Below are positions 34,391 through 47,515 of a stretch of DNA of 64,000 nt, piece by piece. Location: positions 9,035,392-9,099,391 of the forward strand of contig NC_080734.1 of the NCBI RefSeq assembly GCF_019097595.1. The letters are read 5' to 3'. Position 1 is the first letter of the stretch, and each line of letters begins with the position of its first letter. Source of the stretch: Hemibagrus wyckioides. Taxonomy: Eukaryota > Chordata > Actinopteri > Siluriformes > Bagridae. The position numbers and the translations under genes are program-made. The notes beneath the pieces are model-generated. The model searched no databases and had not been told where the DNA came from. It was given only the letters and a program-made list of their open reading frames with translations.

Positions 34391-36569
34391 AATTTTGTGA
34401 ATGAGGTGAACATAGCAAACTTTAAAATGAAATGAAGGGGGGAAATCTAAAAAGAATAAGAAACAAGAAAAACAAGTACTAATAAATTAGCAACTAATGA
34501 AACGAGGGGACTCTAGGAACAAGGATAATCATGGAACCAGAAGTGGATAAAAAGGAGAACTGGACGTTTAAATTAAGTTTCATTGTTTCCCTAAATTTGA
34601 ACAACAAGGAAACTTGATCAATGTTTCTTCTATCTAACATTGTCTGTGTTCTCAGGAGAGGCACTTATTTCCTCACTTAGTCATCTCTTGTCTTTTTCAT
34701 TTTTTCAGTTTTTTTTTGGACTTTTGTGAGAACTATTACAAATGTTTATGATGGAAAACCGTAGACAGCCAGAAAAGTGTGGATTAAGAAAAAAAGACAA
34801 GATAGAAATATGACAAAACTACTCAAACACCAGCAGAAATTGCTGAGAACTGTCCAGTTATGTGCGGACTAATATTCTCATAAGCATGCTTGAATTACGT
34901 TCCTCTAGCCCTCTCAGTTTACTACACCACTTAAACTAAATGGGGAAATGGGGAGAATCAGGATTGTTCAAATGTACCAACTCACCTGCTTATAGATTTA
35001 TCACTATTTATCACAATGTAGGTTTTTTTGTTTTTGTTTTTTTTTAGGCTTTTTGGTTTGTTTCGGTTTTAAAATTACCCAGACTGGATGAGACCTTTCA
35101 AGCAGGTACTAAAAATAAAAAGAAAAATGTGTGTACTTTGTGTGTGTGCTAATTCAAACTAGCAAAACCAATACAACTGCATATACCAGGACTAGGAACT
35201 ATAGGAGCAACTAGGTAACTAAGAATCTAGGAAAAAGGAGAACTAGTAAACTAGAAATAGGAAATAGAATGCTCTGGAACCAAAAAAAAAGAAAAAACAG
35301 GTAATCATAGAAGTAGGAAACTAGATATGGGAAACAAGCTTAATTGTGAAACAAGAAATATGAAATCTGAACCCAGTATTGCACAAATAGCAAAGCAAAG
35401 CAAGCATAATGACAAAAACTCATTCAAGAAAACCAGCAAGTAGGAAACAGGGAGCAAACAAGAGGCCTCTGTGACACTAAAAAAACATACGGATTTTGTC
35501 TTAAAGTACCCACATGCCCCTTTACAAGTTCATGTGTGTTTTTATTTAATTTATCTTTCTACTTGCAGTATCTCTTCAGAATTTGAATCTGAGATTTGTA
35601 TTTATTTTATAATGAAAAATATTCTGAACCATCAGAGAATGTTTTCAAAGGAGATGTTTTCCTACTTTATGTTCCAAAGTGTTGTGTTTGATACACCACA
35701 GATAAATTAAAGGGGTTGTAAAGCATTTGCTGTGTTTGTTGCGTCCACATTGATTGCTTTCGGTGCTGTTTAGAGATGCTCTCCCTTTACATAACATTTC
35801 TATGATTCATCTGATAATGGCCATAAAACAGGTTTTTGCTTTTACTCTGCTACTCTACACGGTTCATAGGCTATGATGTCGCCAGGAGAAATGGTTTTTA
35901 TTGCACTGTTCCCCCCTGACAACAATTCACATTCATTTCAGGCAGCTCTGACTAGCACACACTCCCAGACGTAGCAGTTCAATGAGCTGAAGTTTAAAAA
36001 AACTTGTGTAAAAGGGGTTTTTTTTAAATGCCCAATATAACTAGAGGGCACTTTGAATAAAACTAGTTTTACCTTATAACTTATAGCATTCATTTAAGAG
36101 AACTGTTGGCATAGTTAATTGCTGTGTTATTTGGCCTTCTCTCCCTGGTGACTGGCTTGCTGAATTAGAGCTGTCCTTTTGGCCCTCTATATCTACCGTT
36201 ATTTATGTTTGCGGAAGCTAGATAGACTGAACAGAAAACCAAGAAAGTGCAATCTGATGAGAGAGAACAGAACCGGAAATGCAGATACTGTAGTTAGATT
36301 TTAGCTGATGCATTTGTCCAAGGCAGAATTAGCTAAATGCAGCCACAGGATCCTGTATTGGAGTTAAATAACTTGCTTAAAGTGCTGTTCATAGACCATA
36401 ACTAAGGTCAGCCACTGGTGAATGTGACTGCGTGGAAGCTGACAGTATTATTAGGATCTTCAGTATCCCTAAAACAGCAGTCAGTGGAGTTATTTTCTTA
36501 AGAATTACCTGAGAATCTTCACTTCTCAACTTAGTCTGGACTGCATTAACGCCTAGCTGTCTGGATACT
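34391..36569. other. AT-rich intergenic sequence
   Basis: No gene is seen. Between about 34480 and 35470 short GGAAACTAG/GAACTAGGA-like words recur, suggesting a decayed repeat. An 80-codon ORF at 35471-35710 has no recognisable features. Confidence 0.6.
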
Positions 36570-37215
36570 CAACCATGCAACCAAGCTTCCATCCTAAATG
36601 CAGCAGCCCAAATGGCAGGCCATATTACACCTGTTTTTATTACACCTATTTTATCCAAACTAAATTGGTTCCCTGAAAAATGTTGCACTGATTATGAAAA
36701 ACAATAATCCCAATATTGTATAATAGTAAAATGCTAATGACCTACAATACATGTGGTAACGTTTGGTCTGTTATGATCAGCTGTGCCAGCTTTAATAAAA
36801 AAATAATGCAGGGTCTTTATTAGTACCTAGAATAATGAAAACAACAGCAAGAGGCAAAGTCTATTCCTATAATCCACTGATCTATGAAAGTTTTCCTGTC
36901 AGTCTTTGGGACTAACTTTTACCTAAGGGAGTCTAAATGAGCCTGATGCCCAACTTCGGCTCTCTTCTTCCTGCTTCATCTAAAGCCTTCTGTGCTGGTA
37001 GATGGAGATCATCTAATTTTACATTTTAATTTATTTAGCTGGAGCTTTTATCAAAAGCAAATGGATTCATCATATAACTGAGTATTTGAATTAAGGGCCT
37101 TGCTCAATTGCTCATTGCTCATTCTGGATCTATATTTAAATCCACATTTATGTGAAGTTGCTTTGTGATAATGTCTACTGCTGAAAGTGCTATAGAAATA
37201 AACTTGAACTGAACT
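36570..37215 (+). mobile_element. L2-like LINE 3' remnant
   Basis: CATCCTAAATGCAGCAGCCC and CATATTACACCTGTTTTTAT with AAATTGGTTCCCTG encode the tail of a reverse transcriptase (LNAAA..., HITPV..., LNWFP). AAAACAACAGCAAGAGGCAA and CCTGTCAGTCTTTGGGACTA follow in the expected order. The end at 37140-37215 (TGCTTTGTGATAATGTCTAC, then CTTGAACTGAACT) matches the tail seen at 28141-28424. Confidence 0.65.
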
Positions 37216-37263
37216 AAATGTGTCAGCATCATATTTGCATTTCACCTTCACTCACTTTAAAGT

Positions 37264-37335
37264 AGATCAGTACACAATATGGCCAAAAGTGGACACCAGG
37301 CCATCACACCCATTTGTGCTCATTCATTAACACGG
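37264..37335 (-). mobile_element. Tc1-related terminal fragment
   Basis: ACAATATGGCCAAAAGTGGA and ACCAGGCCATCACACCCATT are the reverse complement of the terminus seen at 21480-21512 in its family consensus. Only the end is present. Confidence 0.6.
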
Positions 37336-40300
37336 AGTTGGTGAAGATCAGGACACAAGATCACATATTTCTACCCTATAGTCCTCATATCCTCTTTGCT
37401 CAGTAGTCTTATTCAGGAGCAGCGCTCTGAGCATCTTCTCTTCCCAAGTGTGTGATGGCCTGTTGTTCATCCTCGTTCCATAGCAAACCTGCACTGTCCT
37501 CCTCCTGCTGTGATGACCATTAGTGTGTGTCTGTGGTCGGTGGGAGATAAACTGTGATTTAGAGCTCTGTTCCCCTGCGCCGCTGTTATCTGCTATGCCG
37601 CCATCCCACAAACACTTTTACACACTCACCCGCCGTTCTAAGCCATCTGTCTCTGTCCGAGGGCTTTGATAAAGGTAGGCGTGCCACATGATGGGGCTCT
37701 AGCTTTCTGCCTGTGTGTATTTATTTAGCAAGTTACCATCGTACTGACCTCAGATGTCTGGATCTATTAGAGCCACCAGAAGCTACAGTAGCAGAAGAAG
37801 TTACTGTAATGCTGTGTGATAAATTTTCTTCAGCAAATCAGACACTTTAGTGACTTTTCTAGTTAGTGAAGAACTTCTGTAGACTTAGGATAAAACGGAC
37901 TTGGTGTTTTTTATAGAACTCTTTTGTGCAAGCTAAGGATGCCATTAGGAATGCAGTTTAACATGTATACCTTTATGACTCTGAATATTTCTTCAAATGC
38001 CTTTAAAACCCTTCCTCGATGACAAAAGTTGTCTAACCAAGATAGAAACTACAAATCTTACCAGTCAGAACAGCAGAAACTGTGAGACAGATGACATATG
38101 ATGAGACTATACATGTGCCAGAGGCACAATCTTTTTTTTTCTATCATTCACATGAATGAGCACTGCTTCAATTTCCTAAGACATTCAAAGTCTGAAATAA
38201 CATCCACTGCTGTCTTTTCTGCCTAGTAAACCCAATCTGAATCCAATATATGTTTCCCCCATTTGGTCACCTGCCAATTCCCACTCACCTGCCAGTTCTG
38301 CCCTGTCGTACAAATACCAACCAGGGAGGCTGACATGTGCTTCCCACGCGTGAAAGCAACCCACTTGAAGGTGCTATCTCCTCCCTCGCACATACATGAG
38401 TTCACAGATGCCTGCAATTGGATAGTGTCACTGTAACCGACGAGAACCATAACCAATTTTGCTCCACTGGCTCCTGGCCATATATGTCTATGGCTTTGTA
38501 AGCATTCAAACTTGCAATCTCCCAAAACAGCATGCACACTTTTCTATCTGGATCATATTTTCCAATAATAAAAAGGTTCCCTTTGATTTTATATTGTTTG
38601 AGGTCTCAACTATCTCGGCCTGATTAGCTTCTGTTCTTCAGGTGCTTTCCTAAACTTCAGTAAACCTGCCAAAGTTTGAAACAGAAATTGGCAACACACT
38701 TGAAGGTAGAATCAACAGTGGAAATCCAGTATTCCAGAGAGCGCTGACAAAATATTAGTTTTGTATTTTAGTGATACAAATGATTTTTTTCAGATTATAC
38801 TGTACATTACGTATTTGCTGTGATAGATTTTAGCAAGCCATCTTGATACCTTCGAATACAAATGGTGCTATAGAGAAAATGAGTGCACAGAAAGAAAATA
38901 TAACTAAAATAACATTTACAAAGAATAACAATAAAAGGAAAACATGAATGCACACAGGGCATTTTGTATTACTGGCAGGTGTAAGAGACTGTTGATGCAT
39001 GCAGGACCATTTCTGTTACTCAGTCCAATTTATATGCTTGTCACGGCATGAGCCTTTGAAAATACCATCTCTCCACTGAATCGAATAATTCACTGGACAC
39101 AACTCCTCAAATCCAAGTAACACCTGTCACTGCAGAAATGTGGGCAGATTTAGAACTACATTTGTGAGCTGTCAGAACTCCCATTCCCATTATTTGTGTT
39201 TCTTACCAGAGTTCTTCTAGTGTGTACTATCATGAGTCAAAATTAGTGGACCTTCTGCCACCTGTAGGACAACAGTCCTTTTGTGGTTCTTAAATTAAAG
39301 GCAAATATTAAGCATGCTAAATGGTTCAGGCTTTGGCCTGGTCAGCTATTGCCGTTCAAGATGGAGCCTAGCAAAGTGTTTGTCACTGGTTTCTTTTAGT
39401 TTGGCATGTTCTTAGGTATTATTTGACTTATTGTCAAATTGTTGTTTTGGTAAATAAAAACTCACAAAAACTTTAACTTTTGGAATGAAGCACTTTTGGG
39501 AAAATGTATGTCAAAATATGTAAGTCAACAATCTTTCCTGTTTTACTTCTACACACCAAAAAGTTGGTATACATTGGACTTTAAATAAAGTAAAGAGAGA
39601 AATGAAACAGAATATGTAAAAGAGAATTGTAGATTAATATTTATACTACTATCTACTTTTTCATTATTTCTATACATTATTTCCTGCTTTACAAATTAAC
39701 AATCCATGACCTTCAGCATTAATAATCCTAAGGTATTTATTTGATGATTTGCATTACCAGAAAACTGCATTTACTATAAGGTTTATTTCATTTATGAAGT
39801 GAATGGACATAGATTACAAAAATGTTTAGAAGATTTGATAACTTACTGAACTTCAGCTCTAAAGACTGGAATTTTAGCCTCAGATTTATCGGAATTTAAC
39901 AAATTTATCAAACAAAATTGTCATGAATTCCCCTCAGCGCATGGCACAATTCCCAGTGTGACAAGTGCTGCTTTTTAAGTATTAGTGACATGCACTTTTA
40001 TTTTGACATGTTGTTCTCCACACTTCCCTCATACACACCTGATTACCATTTTTAACAAAACGTGTGAAAGTTTTTCTCGAAGTAAACAGGAAATCCTGTT
40101 CGTTGCAAGGATTTGAGTTTGTGTAGATTTTGAGTATTTAATATATATACAGATATTATTTTTCTTGTTTTGTGTCATGTTGTTGTATTGGTTTTCATGA
40201 AGCATTATGTAATAGGCTAAATAATGTCAGTTAAAGAGGAACCCTAAAGCACATAAGCAGCATAAAGTGTAGCTTTTGCACTTGGACTGTGTTTGTCACT

Positions 40301-40454
40301 ATTATGAAGATAGAGACAAAGCATTAGGTCTGTGAACCTTTTTTTTTTAGTTATTTTGCATTGTTATGAAGCACAATTACACAGGTTATCACACCTGAAA
40401 TGTTTATTATATAGAATAGAAAGAAGTAAAATGATCTTTCAAAAGAGTTAACTT
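37336..40454. other. Intergenic sequence with no gene seen
   Basis: A more balanced, non-repetitive stretch at 37480-37720 stands out. An 104-codon reverse ORF (38223-38537) has no recognisable motif. The rest is AT-rich. Confidence 0.6.
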
Positions 40455-40670
40455 TAGTTAGTCGTTGCTCCCTGTTCAGGGTATTTGATCTGGCACAGGT
40501 TTTACACCAGATGCCCTTCCTGTCTCATCCCTCCCATTTTATCCAGGCTTGGGATCAACACTAAGAGTTAACTCTTCAGTGGCTGTGTTAGCTCCCTGCC
40601 CAGGAATCAAACCTGGGCCACAGCAACAAAAGCACAGGATCCTGCCACTAGACCACCAGGAGAGCAGTTA
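40455..40670 (-). mobile_element. SINE with tRNA-Glu-like head
   Basis: On the reverse strand the head (40664-40593) reads TCTCCTGGTGGTCTAGTGGC and, later, GGTTTGATTCCTGGGCAGGG, very close to a tRNA-Glu gene from its A box to its T arm. The body has AAGGGCATCTGGTGTAAAAC, then a GTGCCAGATCAAATACCC end, typical of fish V-type SINEs. Mutations in the anticodon arm argue against a functional tRNA gene. Confidence 0.8.
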
Positions 40671-42353
40671 ACATTAGTTAGTAACAGTAAAATTGTCTAA
40701 AAATGGAGAATGTATAAATAGAAAAACAATACATAAATCTAACTATATTGAAGATTTTTTCACATGCTAAGATGACAGAGTTTTGCTGTTCACCTGTTTT
40801 TGAGTTGTACCAGGGTACCAGTGGTTAGCATTGTTGAAAATCACAATGTTTTAAGAGCATGCTTTAAGGGCTTCTTCTCTTAAAATATCAATCTTCTCAT
40901 GATAAATTATCTACTATTGATTCCTATCACATGTTTCCATTCTGGTCAAGTGGGTTTTTTTTTTTTTTTTTTTTGCTTATAGCTAATAGGTGTCTTCTCC
41001 CATCTTCATGTGCCAAACACTGATTATGACACACCAGGACAGTTTTGGCTCTGTTTATGACTTCATGATTATTGTTCCATGTCAAAAGCAATTTGATTGA
41101 GTACTGAGCCAAAATCGTCTAAATGTTCGTGGACTGCACTTTAGTTCAGCTTCATTTATTTTACTGAAAGCACCAGGCACTGATTTATTAAAGGCAAAAA
41201 ATGTGTAAGATGACTTACAAACTGATTTATTATTGAAGATAGAGTCTCTCAAATTAGAAGAACTACAAGTCTTGGATATGGAATATGTTTTTCTTAGTGA
41301 GATCAGTCACTTACAGCCTGAAATGTCTACAGCCGGAAGATCTGCTCCTATTATAGATACAAAGAAGTCACTTATCTATGCTCAGAAAAAAAATGAACAG
41401 CCCCCTTTTATTTGAACTGTTGCTTTTTTATTACTACTCTGCAGTTAAAACCATACTTTCATATTTAAACAAGGAGCGACCTTTGGCAAAGCTCACTCAT
41501 TACTCTGAATTGATTGTTAGCAGGCTTGATAACTCACCAGCCATAAGCAATTAAAGCAAGCCATAATAATATAATCAATTCCAGGGTTCTTCTGTCTCTG
41601 TACCATGTTTCCCAGTTTCATCCTGAGGATACTAGCAATCTCTTGCTGTGGCTTTAGACCAGCAGACAAGCAGAAACAATTCACTGGAATAACAAGAATA
41701 CAGTATCAAGTTTCCCATGTTTTTACCACATCTACCTTTCTCTGGGTTCCGCATTTCCTCTCATCTCCTGAAAGTATGCAGGTTTGTGGATTGGCAAATT
41801 TAAACATCCCCATGATGTGATCCTCCATGTGTGTGAGTGTCCTAGGATAGCGGACATATAATATATCAAAATAATACAAATAGAAAACAATACTAAAACA
41901 TCACTACATTATCATCTACATTGCAAAACATTTCACAAATCCTTCAGTGCAAGCATCTTTTATATGTGGTGGGGTAGACGTTCCCTTTAAGAACAGGATT
42001 GTGTGTCCTTGTTCCTTTATCATCAGACAAGGTTGACCAACACTTGGTGGCTCACTGAATAATCTAGCTCTGAGGAGATTCTTGCTCTCAGCCATGTCTG
42101 CTCTGCGTCTCATGAGAAGGCAGTCAGACATTTTATCCTAACATAGAGCCGGCTCTTTAATCCTGTCCCATGCTGTTCTTCACCCTCTCAGAAAAAGCGA
42201 GGCTTTATATGAAACCAGCCATTTTCATCTGCCTCACAGAGTCACTGTTTGAAATATGGAGACTTGCTGAGCGGGCAGGCACCCAGTTGTAGTCTGCCGT
42301 TAAATCCCTATGACATTGTGAGTGTTCTTGTGATAAGGGGTTGGCTATCATCT

Positions 42354-42395
<42 letters not shown>

Positions 42396-43069
42396 TTCTC
42401 TCCTTCTCTCTCGTTCTCCCGCTTTTCTTCCAAACCAGTTCCTGTGCCTTTGATCAGATGAACAGGCAAAAGTGAGGAGGGCCTGTTTAATTAACTGTGT
42501 TTCCGAGGTTAATAAGTTCCTTTATCCTGCAGCCTCCTGCGTGACTCAGATTATCACCACAGACACAAGGGAATGAATCGAAATGCCGTCTGCTCATCAC
42601 GTCACCCCTTCTCCCTTTCCTTGTCTTCCTCTCCCTCCTTTTTTATCATTTTATACATTATGTAGAATTTTACAAATCCTTACCAGTCCATTTTTTGCTC
42701 AAAATAGATATCATTTAAGCCATGAGTTGTATCCAGAACAATGACCTTGACTCAGTTCAGTCATTTGACTCACTTAAGTCCCAAGGCCCAGTAAACGAGG
42801 TGTAGGTTTTACTCATAGAGACTCACAGAGTTTTAATAAATAACCGTGATCGTATTTTTGGCACTGACATTGTGCACGACTTTGTGCACATTTATCAAAC
42901 TTGATGACAACAATATAATTCATTTAATCTGTTGTTTTTGCTGTACACTGAAGAACAGAGCAGACTTTCGGCTTTCATATAATGAAATCTCATCTAGATG
43001 TGTTAAACAGCTTAACAACATAACACCAGTGGTAGCAGAACACCCAATTTTTAGGTGAGCAACAGCAAA
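40671..43069. other. Intergenic sequence with no gene seen
   Basis: It includes a T homopolymer (40954-40973), a SINE fragment near 41740-41850 (TGTGGATTGGCAAATTTAAA), and a non-repetitive segment around a CT tract (42225-42600). Small ORFs show no recognisable features. Confidence 0.6.
42357..42392 (+). repeat. CT dinucleotide tract
   Basis: It is an uninterrupted CT run inside an otherwise non-repetitive 400-bp island. Confidence 0.95.
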
Positions 43070-44135
43070 CGAACAGATAGATAACATTTTGTTGCATATC
43101 CCTTGCTTGCAATAACTGCAACAATTCAGTGAGCCACTGACATCACCAAACTATTGCATTCTTCTTTTGATGCTTTTCCAGTTTGTACCACAGTTTCTTT
43201 CAGTTTTTGTTTATTTCTTCATTTGGTCTTCTATTAAGGAGGTGAAATGCATGCTTAGCGTCTGGTGTTTTACTTGGTCAGTCAAAATCCTTCCACCTTT
43301 TCACTCTGATGAAATCCTTTGTTGTGCTGCCAGTGTGTTTTCTGTCGTTGTCTTGCTGCTTAATGGAATTGCTCCAAATTCGATGCATTTCTCTGTACAT
43401 TGATCGAGACTGTTTATTTAATTCATTCTGCCGCTATCATAATGAAATACATCTTCAATAGGGATTTAGTGAGCTTGTTCCAGAAGCAGTGATGCAAGCC
43501 ATGACATGACCTCCACAATGTTTCACAGATGAGTTTGCATGTTTTGGATCAGGAGCAGATCCTTTCTTTCTCCACACTTTGGTAGAGATTAAACTTGGTT
43601 GCAGAAGTTTTGTTTCTCATCTCTGTATTTCTTTGTGAATTCCAATTTGGCCTTTTGATTCTTAGTGCTGCTGAGTGGTATGTCCTCTATATTTCTGCAC
43701 TCAAAGTCTTCTTTGAACAGTGGATTGTGATACCTTCACCCCTGCCCTGTGGAAGTTAATGATGATGATGACACAGACTGTTGTTTTTGGGTTTTGCTTC
43801 AGAGCTCCCACAACGGTTGCATCATCTGCTGTTGTTTTCCTTGGCCGAACTGCTTAATGTCTGGTTTGTTAGTACACTAGTGGTTTCTCTACTTCAGTAT
43901 TATTATACTGGTTATGCCAAATTTTTGTGCTCAGAATGAATTTCCATTTTTTCTGAAAGACAGCTCTGTGGACTTTTATCAGTTTAAACAACAAATGCTG
44001 TCTTCACACTCAAAACCCAGGGTTCAAACCAAGAGAAGACATTCAGGGCTATTAAATGTATAAACATTCATTCTAACAGGGTACAACTGGGAATCAATAC
44101 ATACCTGTCAGTCACAAATTATTATCCATTATTAT
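43070..44135 (-). mobile_element. Tc1-like transposon, reversed and decayed
   Basis: Read in reverse, the sequence matches a widespread fish Tc1 family. GACAGCTCTGTGGACTTTTA (the transposase start) is near 43960, CAGTGGATTGTGATACCTTC near 43720, TCTTTCTCCACACTTTGGTA near 43565, CCACAATGTTTCACAGATGA near 43512 and GTTGCATATCCCTTGCTTGC near 43092. Several segments are missing and frames are broken. No transposase can be made. Confidence 0.85.
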
Positions 44136-45392
44136 ATATCATGTAAACTTTATAACAAAACCTCTAGAGTGGTTAAAGGGAATAAAAATATTAATTTTCC
44201 AACCCAGATCCAACATACTTCACCAGCATGTTTAATTGGGAAACTGTCGGTGGTAATAAATTAATGAATACATCTGACTAAGTTACATTTACTCAGGGTT
44301 TATTTAATGTGTACTACATTTTAAGCTGCTTTTTAAAAATATTTGCAATTTGAAAAAATCATTCAAGACAGTTGTTTAATACTATGTTTATGTATTTAAC
44401 CATCAAAGCAAAGTCTACTACCGTTACCATTCCCATATTCATAGCACCCATGAAAGAACATGTAAGTTCAATACTACCCCACCTATTCTATCCTCATGGT
44501 TATGGTTCATCTTGGCACAATTTAATTTCTTCACAACCATTTTCATGCAGATTTCTTTCTAACAGGAATTCATCTGGCAACTAGTATCTTGCATTATGCA
44601 GATTCAAATCATGATGCTATGGCAACCATTAACTGAGTACCTGAAGACAGGAATGTCTATTACTAAGAGACTTAGCCATGCAAGGCTAAGTAAGTAAGTA
44701 AATAAATAAATAAATAAATCAGTGGCCAAGTGTGTGAATTCCAGTGAGTGAGGGGCAGTGTTGAAAGATTTTACAAACAGCACTGAAGGATTTTATAAAA
44801 CAGCTTGTCTTAGGTAGCATGTCTTTTATCCATTTTATCACAGTAAGATTAAAAAATACATTCAGGGGCTTAGCGGCTGCTTTCTTTACCACCAGCTGCA
44901 AGTCCAATGCCCAAGCTGGCTGCAACAACAGTTTCTCATCAGTGGCCACCAGGCCGGCACCTTAGTCTGCTGTAACAGCAGTTCCTCACTGGAGGTTGAC
45001 CCCCAGACTGCTGTTCCCATCTTTGTTCAGACAATATTGCTAATTTTCACCTGTTTTGGAGTAGGGTCATTAGACAGTATGTCATTTTAAAATGGTTCGT
45101 TGGTCCCTTGGGTGTGATTGCTTGTTCACCACAAGTAAACTGCTCCAGAGTTTGCTTGGGTTTTTCCAAAATGCACCAGGATCTGAAACGAATTCTAGTT
45201 ATAAGCCAGGTTGGAAAACCCCTTTAGAAACCATCCCCTTAGACCCCTAGCCAGCTAAACTGTAATCCTACTGTGTATTAGTTATTTGCCCACTATTGTT
45301 TTGCTGATCCTTTGGTCACTTTTGACCCAAAATTATATTTTCCATATTTGCTATACTTACTATAACTGCCCCTTATATCCCTAAACTGAACT
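44136..45392. other. Intergenic sequence with no gene seen
   Basis: It is AT-rich, with an AAGT/AAAT run at 44689-44719. Two GAGTGAGGGGCAG/CAGTTCCTCACTGG-type segments near 44740-45000 (GCTGCAACAACAGTTTCTCA, GCTGTAACAGCAGTTCCTCA) form a short direct repeat. Confidence 0.5.
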
Positions 45393-45872
45393 ATACACCA
45401 ATCAGGCATAACATTATGAGCAGTGAGAGGTGAAGTGAATAACTCTGATTATCTCCTCATCACGGCACCTGTTAGTGGGTGGGATATATTAGGCAGCAAG
45501 TGAACATTTTGTCCTCAAAGTTGATGTGTTAGAAGCAGGAAAAATGGACAAGCGTAAGGATTTGAGCGACAAGGGCAAAATTGTGATGGTTAGACGACTG
45601 GATCAGAGCATCTCCAAAACTGCAGCTCTTGTGGGGTGTTCCCGGTCTGCAGTGGTCAGTATTTATCAAAAATGGTCCAAGGAAGTAACAGTGATGAACC
45701 GGTGACAGGGTCATGGGCGGACAAGGCTTAAAATTGCTGAAAATGTTTATGCTGTTTCTGATAGAAAGGTGTCAGAATACACAGTGCATGACAGGTCAGG
45801 GCAATTTTGCCAGCAAAAGGGAGACAACACAATATTAGGTAGGTGGTCAAAATGTTATGCCTGGTCGTGTAT
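45393..45872 (+). mobile_element. Internally deleted Tc1 with both ends
   Basis: The left end TACACCAATCAGGCATAACA and right end TGTTATGCCTGGTCGTGTA are inverted and bounded by TA. The 5' transposase block is intact in frame ([20 protein letters not shown], then [20 protein letters not shown]). The frame breaks after QKWSKE, and DRKVSEYTVHDR is followed directly by the transposase C-terminal tail, so the whole catalytic part is deleted. It is the same family as 20240. Confidence 0.85.
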
Positions 45873-45909
45873 TTCTCCTGGAATTTTTTGGCTTTTTTTT
45901 TTTTTAAGA

Positions 45910-46035
45910 TTCCGATCTGGCTAGATAGTTTGAATCCCAGCACTGTCAGGACATAAGTGGGCAAGATCCTTAACCATCAACTGACCTTACTTCTAAATCA
46001 CTGTGAATGAAATTGTTTAAAAATAAACAAACAAA
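45910..46035 (+). mobile_element. Possible SINE fragment
   Basis: AGTTTGAATCCCAGCACTGT looks like a B box plus body, followed by GCAAGATCCTTAACCATCAA and an A-rich AAAC-repeat end. It is weak and degraded. Confidence 0.4.
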
Positions 46036-47324
46036 CAAACATGAAATAGACCAATACAGAAAAATCAGGACAGAAACTTTCAGGATGCAGTAAAGTTTAC
46101 AGAAACAAATTTTGACCAGTTTGGAGATTTTTGGATTGTGGTACAAAGCGATATCCTTTCAGTGATATGCTGAATTAAATGTGTTCTGTGTAACTGCTGC
46201 TTTCAGACAAGTTGAAGGTGTGTGGGAGCAGTGGTGTAGGAGTGATGACTAATGACATGATGTGGGTCTCAGCCAGTAGTCAAGTGTATATTTCTTATTG
46301 TACGTGTCTTTGCTCTGGAGCTTGCTGCAACCCTCTGGTATTTCAGCTGCACCCCATGTCACCTTCACAAAGATTACTCCTCAGCTCATGTCAGAAAGCC
46401 TTTCACATGTTAGAAGCATTTCACAGAAGCCTTCGTCTAGTACTCTTTGAGCACAGAGCATGTGATGGAGATCTTAAAGAGGAGCCCAATGCAGAGGACA
46501 TGGTGGTGCATCACTTGCTCCTGAAGGGGATCAGTGAATCCCACTGATCAGGCCAACTGGATTAAGCCATCACTCCTTATCACCTTGATTCCCAGAAATA
46601 CAGAAATCCCAGAGACAACACTGCCTGGCTGGGTGCATTTGTGGCTTTAGGGGATAAGGAATTTGAGACATAACATCCTGCCTCTCTCATTTCCTGTAGA
46701 ATTCCCTTCAAGGAGTTGAGATGAGATTGCTTTATCTCAGGTCAAATAGATTTTATTGTCATTTCAACCATATACATCTTATGCAGTACACAGTGAAATC
46801 AAACAATGCTACTGCTACTGGTGCTACATAAAACATCTGCAATCAAGGTCAATGGTCTTCTGTTCCAACCAGGAGTCATTGTGATGTATGTTTTCTTTTT
46901 GATGATTGAACATTATATATGGCCAGATGGATCTATGGGTGAATGATTTAATCAGACCCTTGGGAAAATCAGCCCCTGAACACGTTTATAGGGTTGTGCT
47001 ATAACAATTATTCTATAGGGGGATGACCCAGGGCATTTTGGAAACAGTAAGAGAGAAGACCTTTAGATAGCAGTAATCAAATTCAGCACATTCTGGACCT
47101 AGGAGCAAAGCTCTACACCTTGGGCAAGGACTATTAGAGGTCATATGGTGAGCTGGGAAAATTAACTATAGATAGAAGCTATTTACCTCTAATCCCCCAC
47201 CTTCTGCTACAAATGATGGAGTGGTCACCCCAAATCTTGCACACCAGTTCTGTCCCCATTCATAGAAGCAGTGTCACTGGCCCTCCCAGACTGAGAGGGA
47301 ACATACTGTATGTTATATATATGT
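46036..47324. other. Intergenic sequence; one repeat fragment
   Basis: At 46735-46830, ATAGATTTTATTGTCATTTC with CAGTACACAGTGAAATCAAA matches a common fish repeat opening. An 111-codon ORF (46212-46547) has no motif I recognise and no exon-like junctions. Confidence 0.5.
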
Positions 47325-47515
47325 TATAGCACATTCGTCTCACACCTTCAGCGTCCTGGGTTCGAGTCTGGCTCCTGCTCACTGTGTGTGTGGAGTTCGC
47401 ATGTTCTCCTTGTGCTTGGTGGGTTTCCTCCGGGTGCTCCGGTTTCCTCCCACAGTCCAAAGACATGCTACTAGGCTGATTGGAGCATGCTGGTACATGT
47501 AGTGTCAGAGACAGG
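47325..47515 (+). mobile_element. tRNA-headed SINE
   Basis: TGGGTTCGAGTCTGGCTCCT is the B box, followed by GTGTGGAGTTCGCATGTTCT, GGGTTTCCTCCGGGTGCTCC and CCCACAGTCCAAAGACATGC, a well-known fish SINE body. The 3' part is lost. Confidence 0.8.

Noticed and set aside
38223..38537. 104-codon reverse ORF
   Set aside because: No recognisable domain and no homology I can name. The length is compatible with chance, so it is not called.
45393..45714. In-frame [10 protein letters not shown]... segment as a domesticated transposase
   Set aside because: It breaks after about 47 residues and sits within intact transposon ends. No evidence of host use.
46212..46547. 111-codon ORF with several Cys residues
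   Set aside because: No motif, no splice context and no repeat evidence. Not enough to call a gene.
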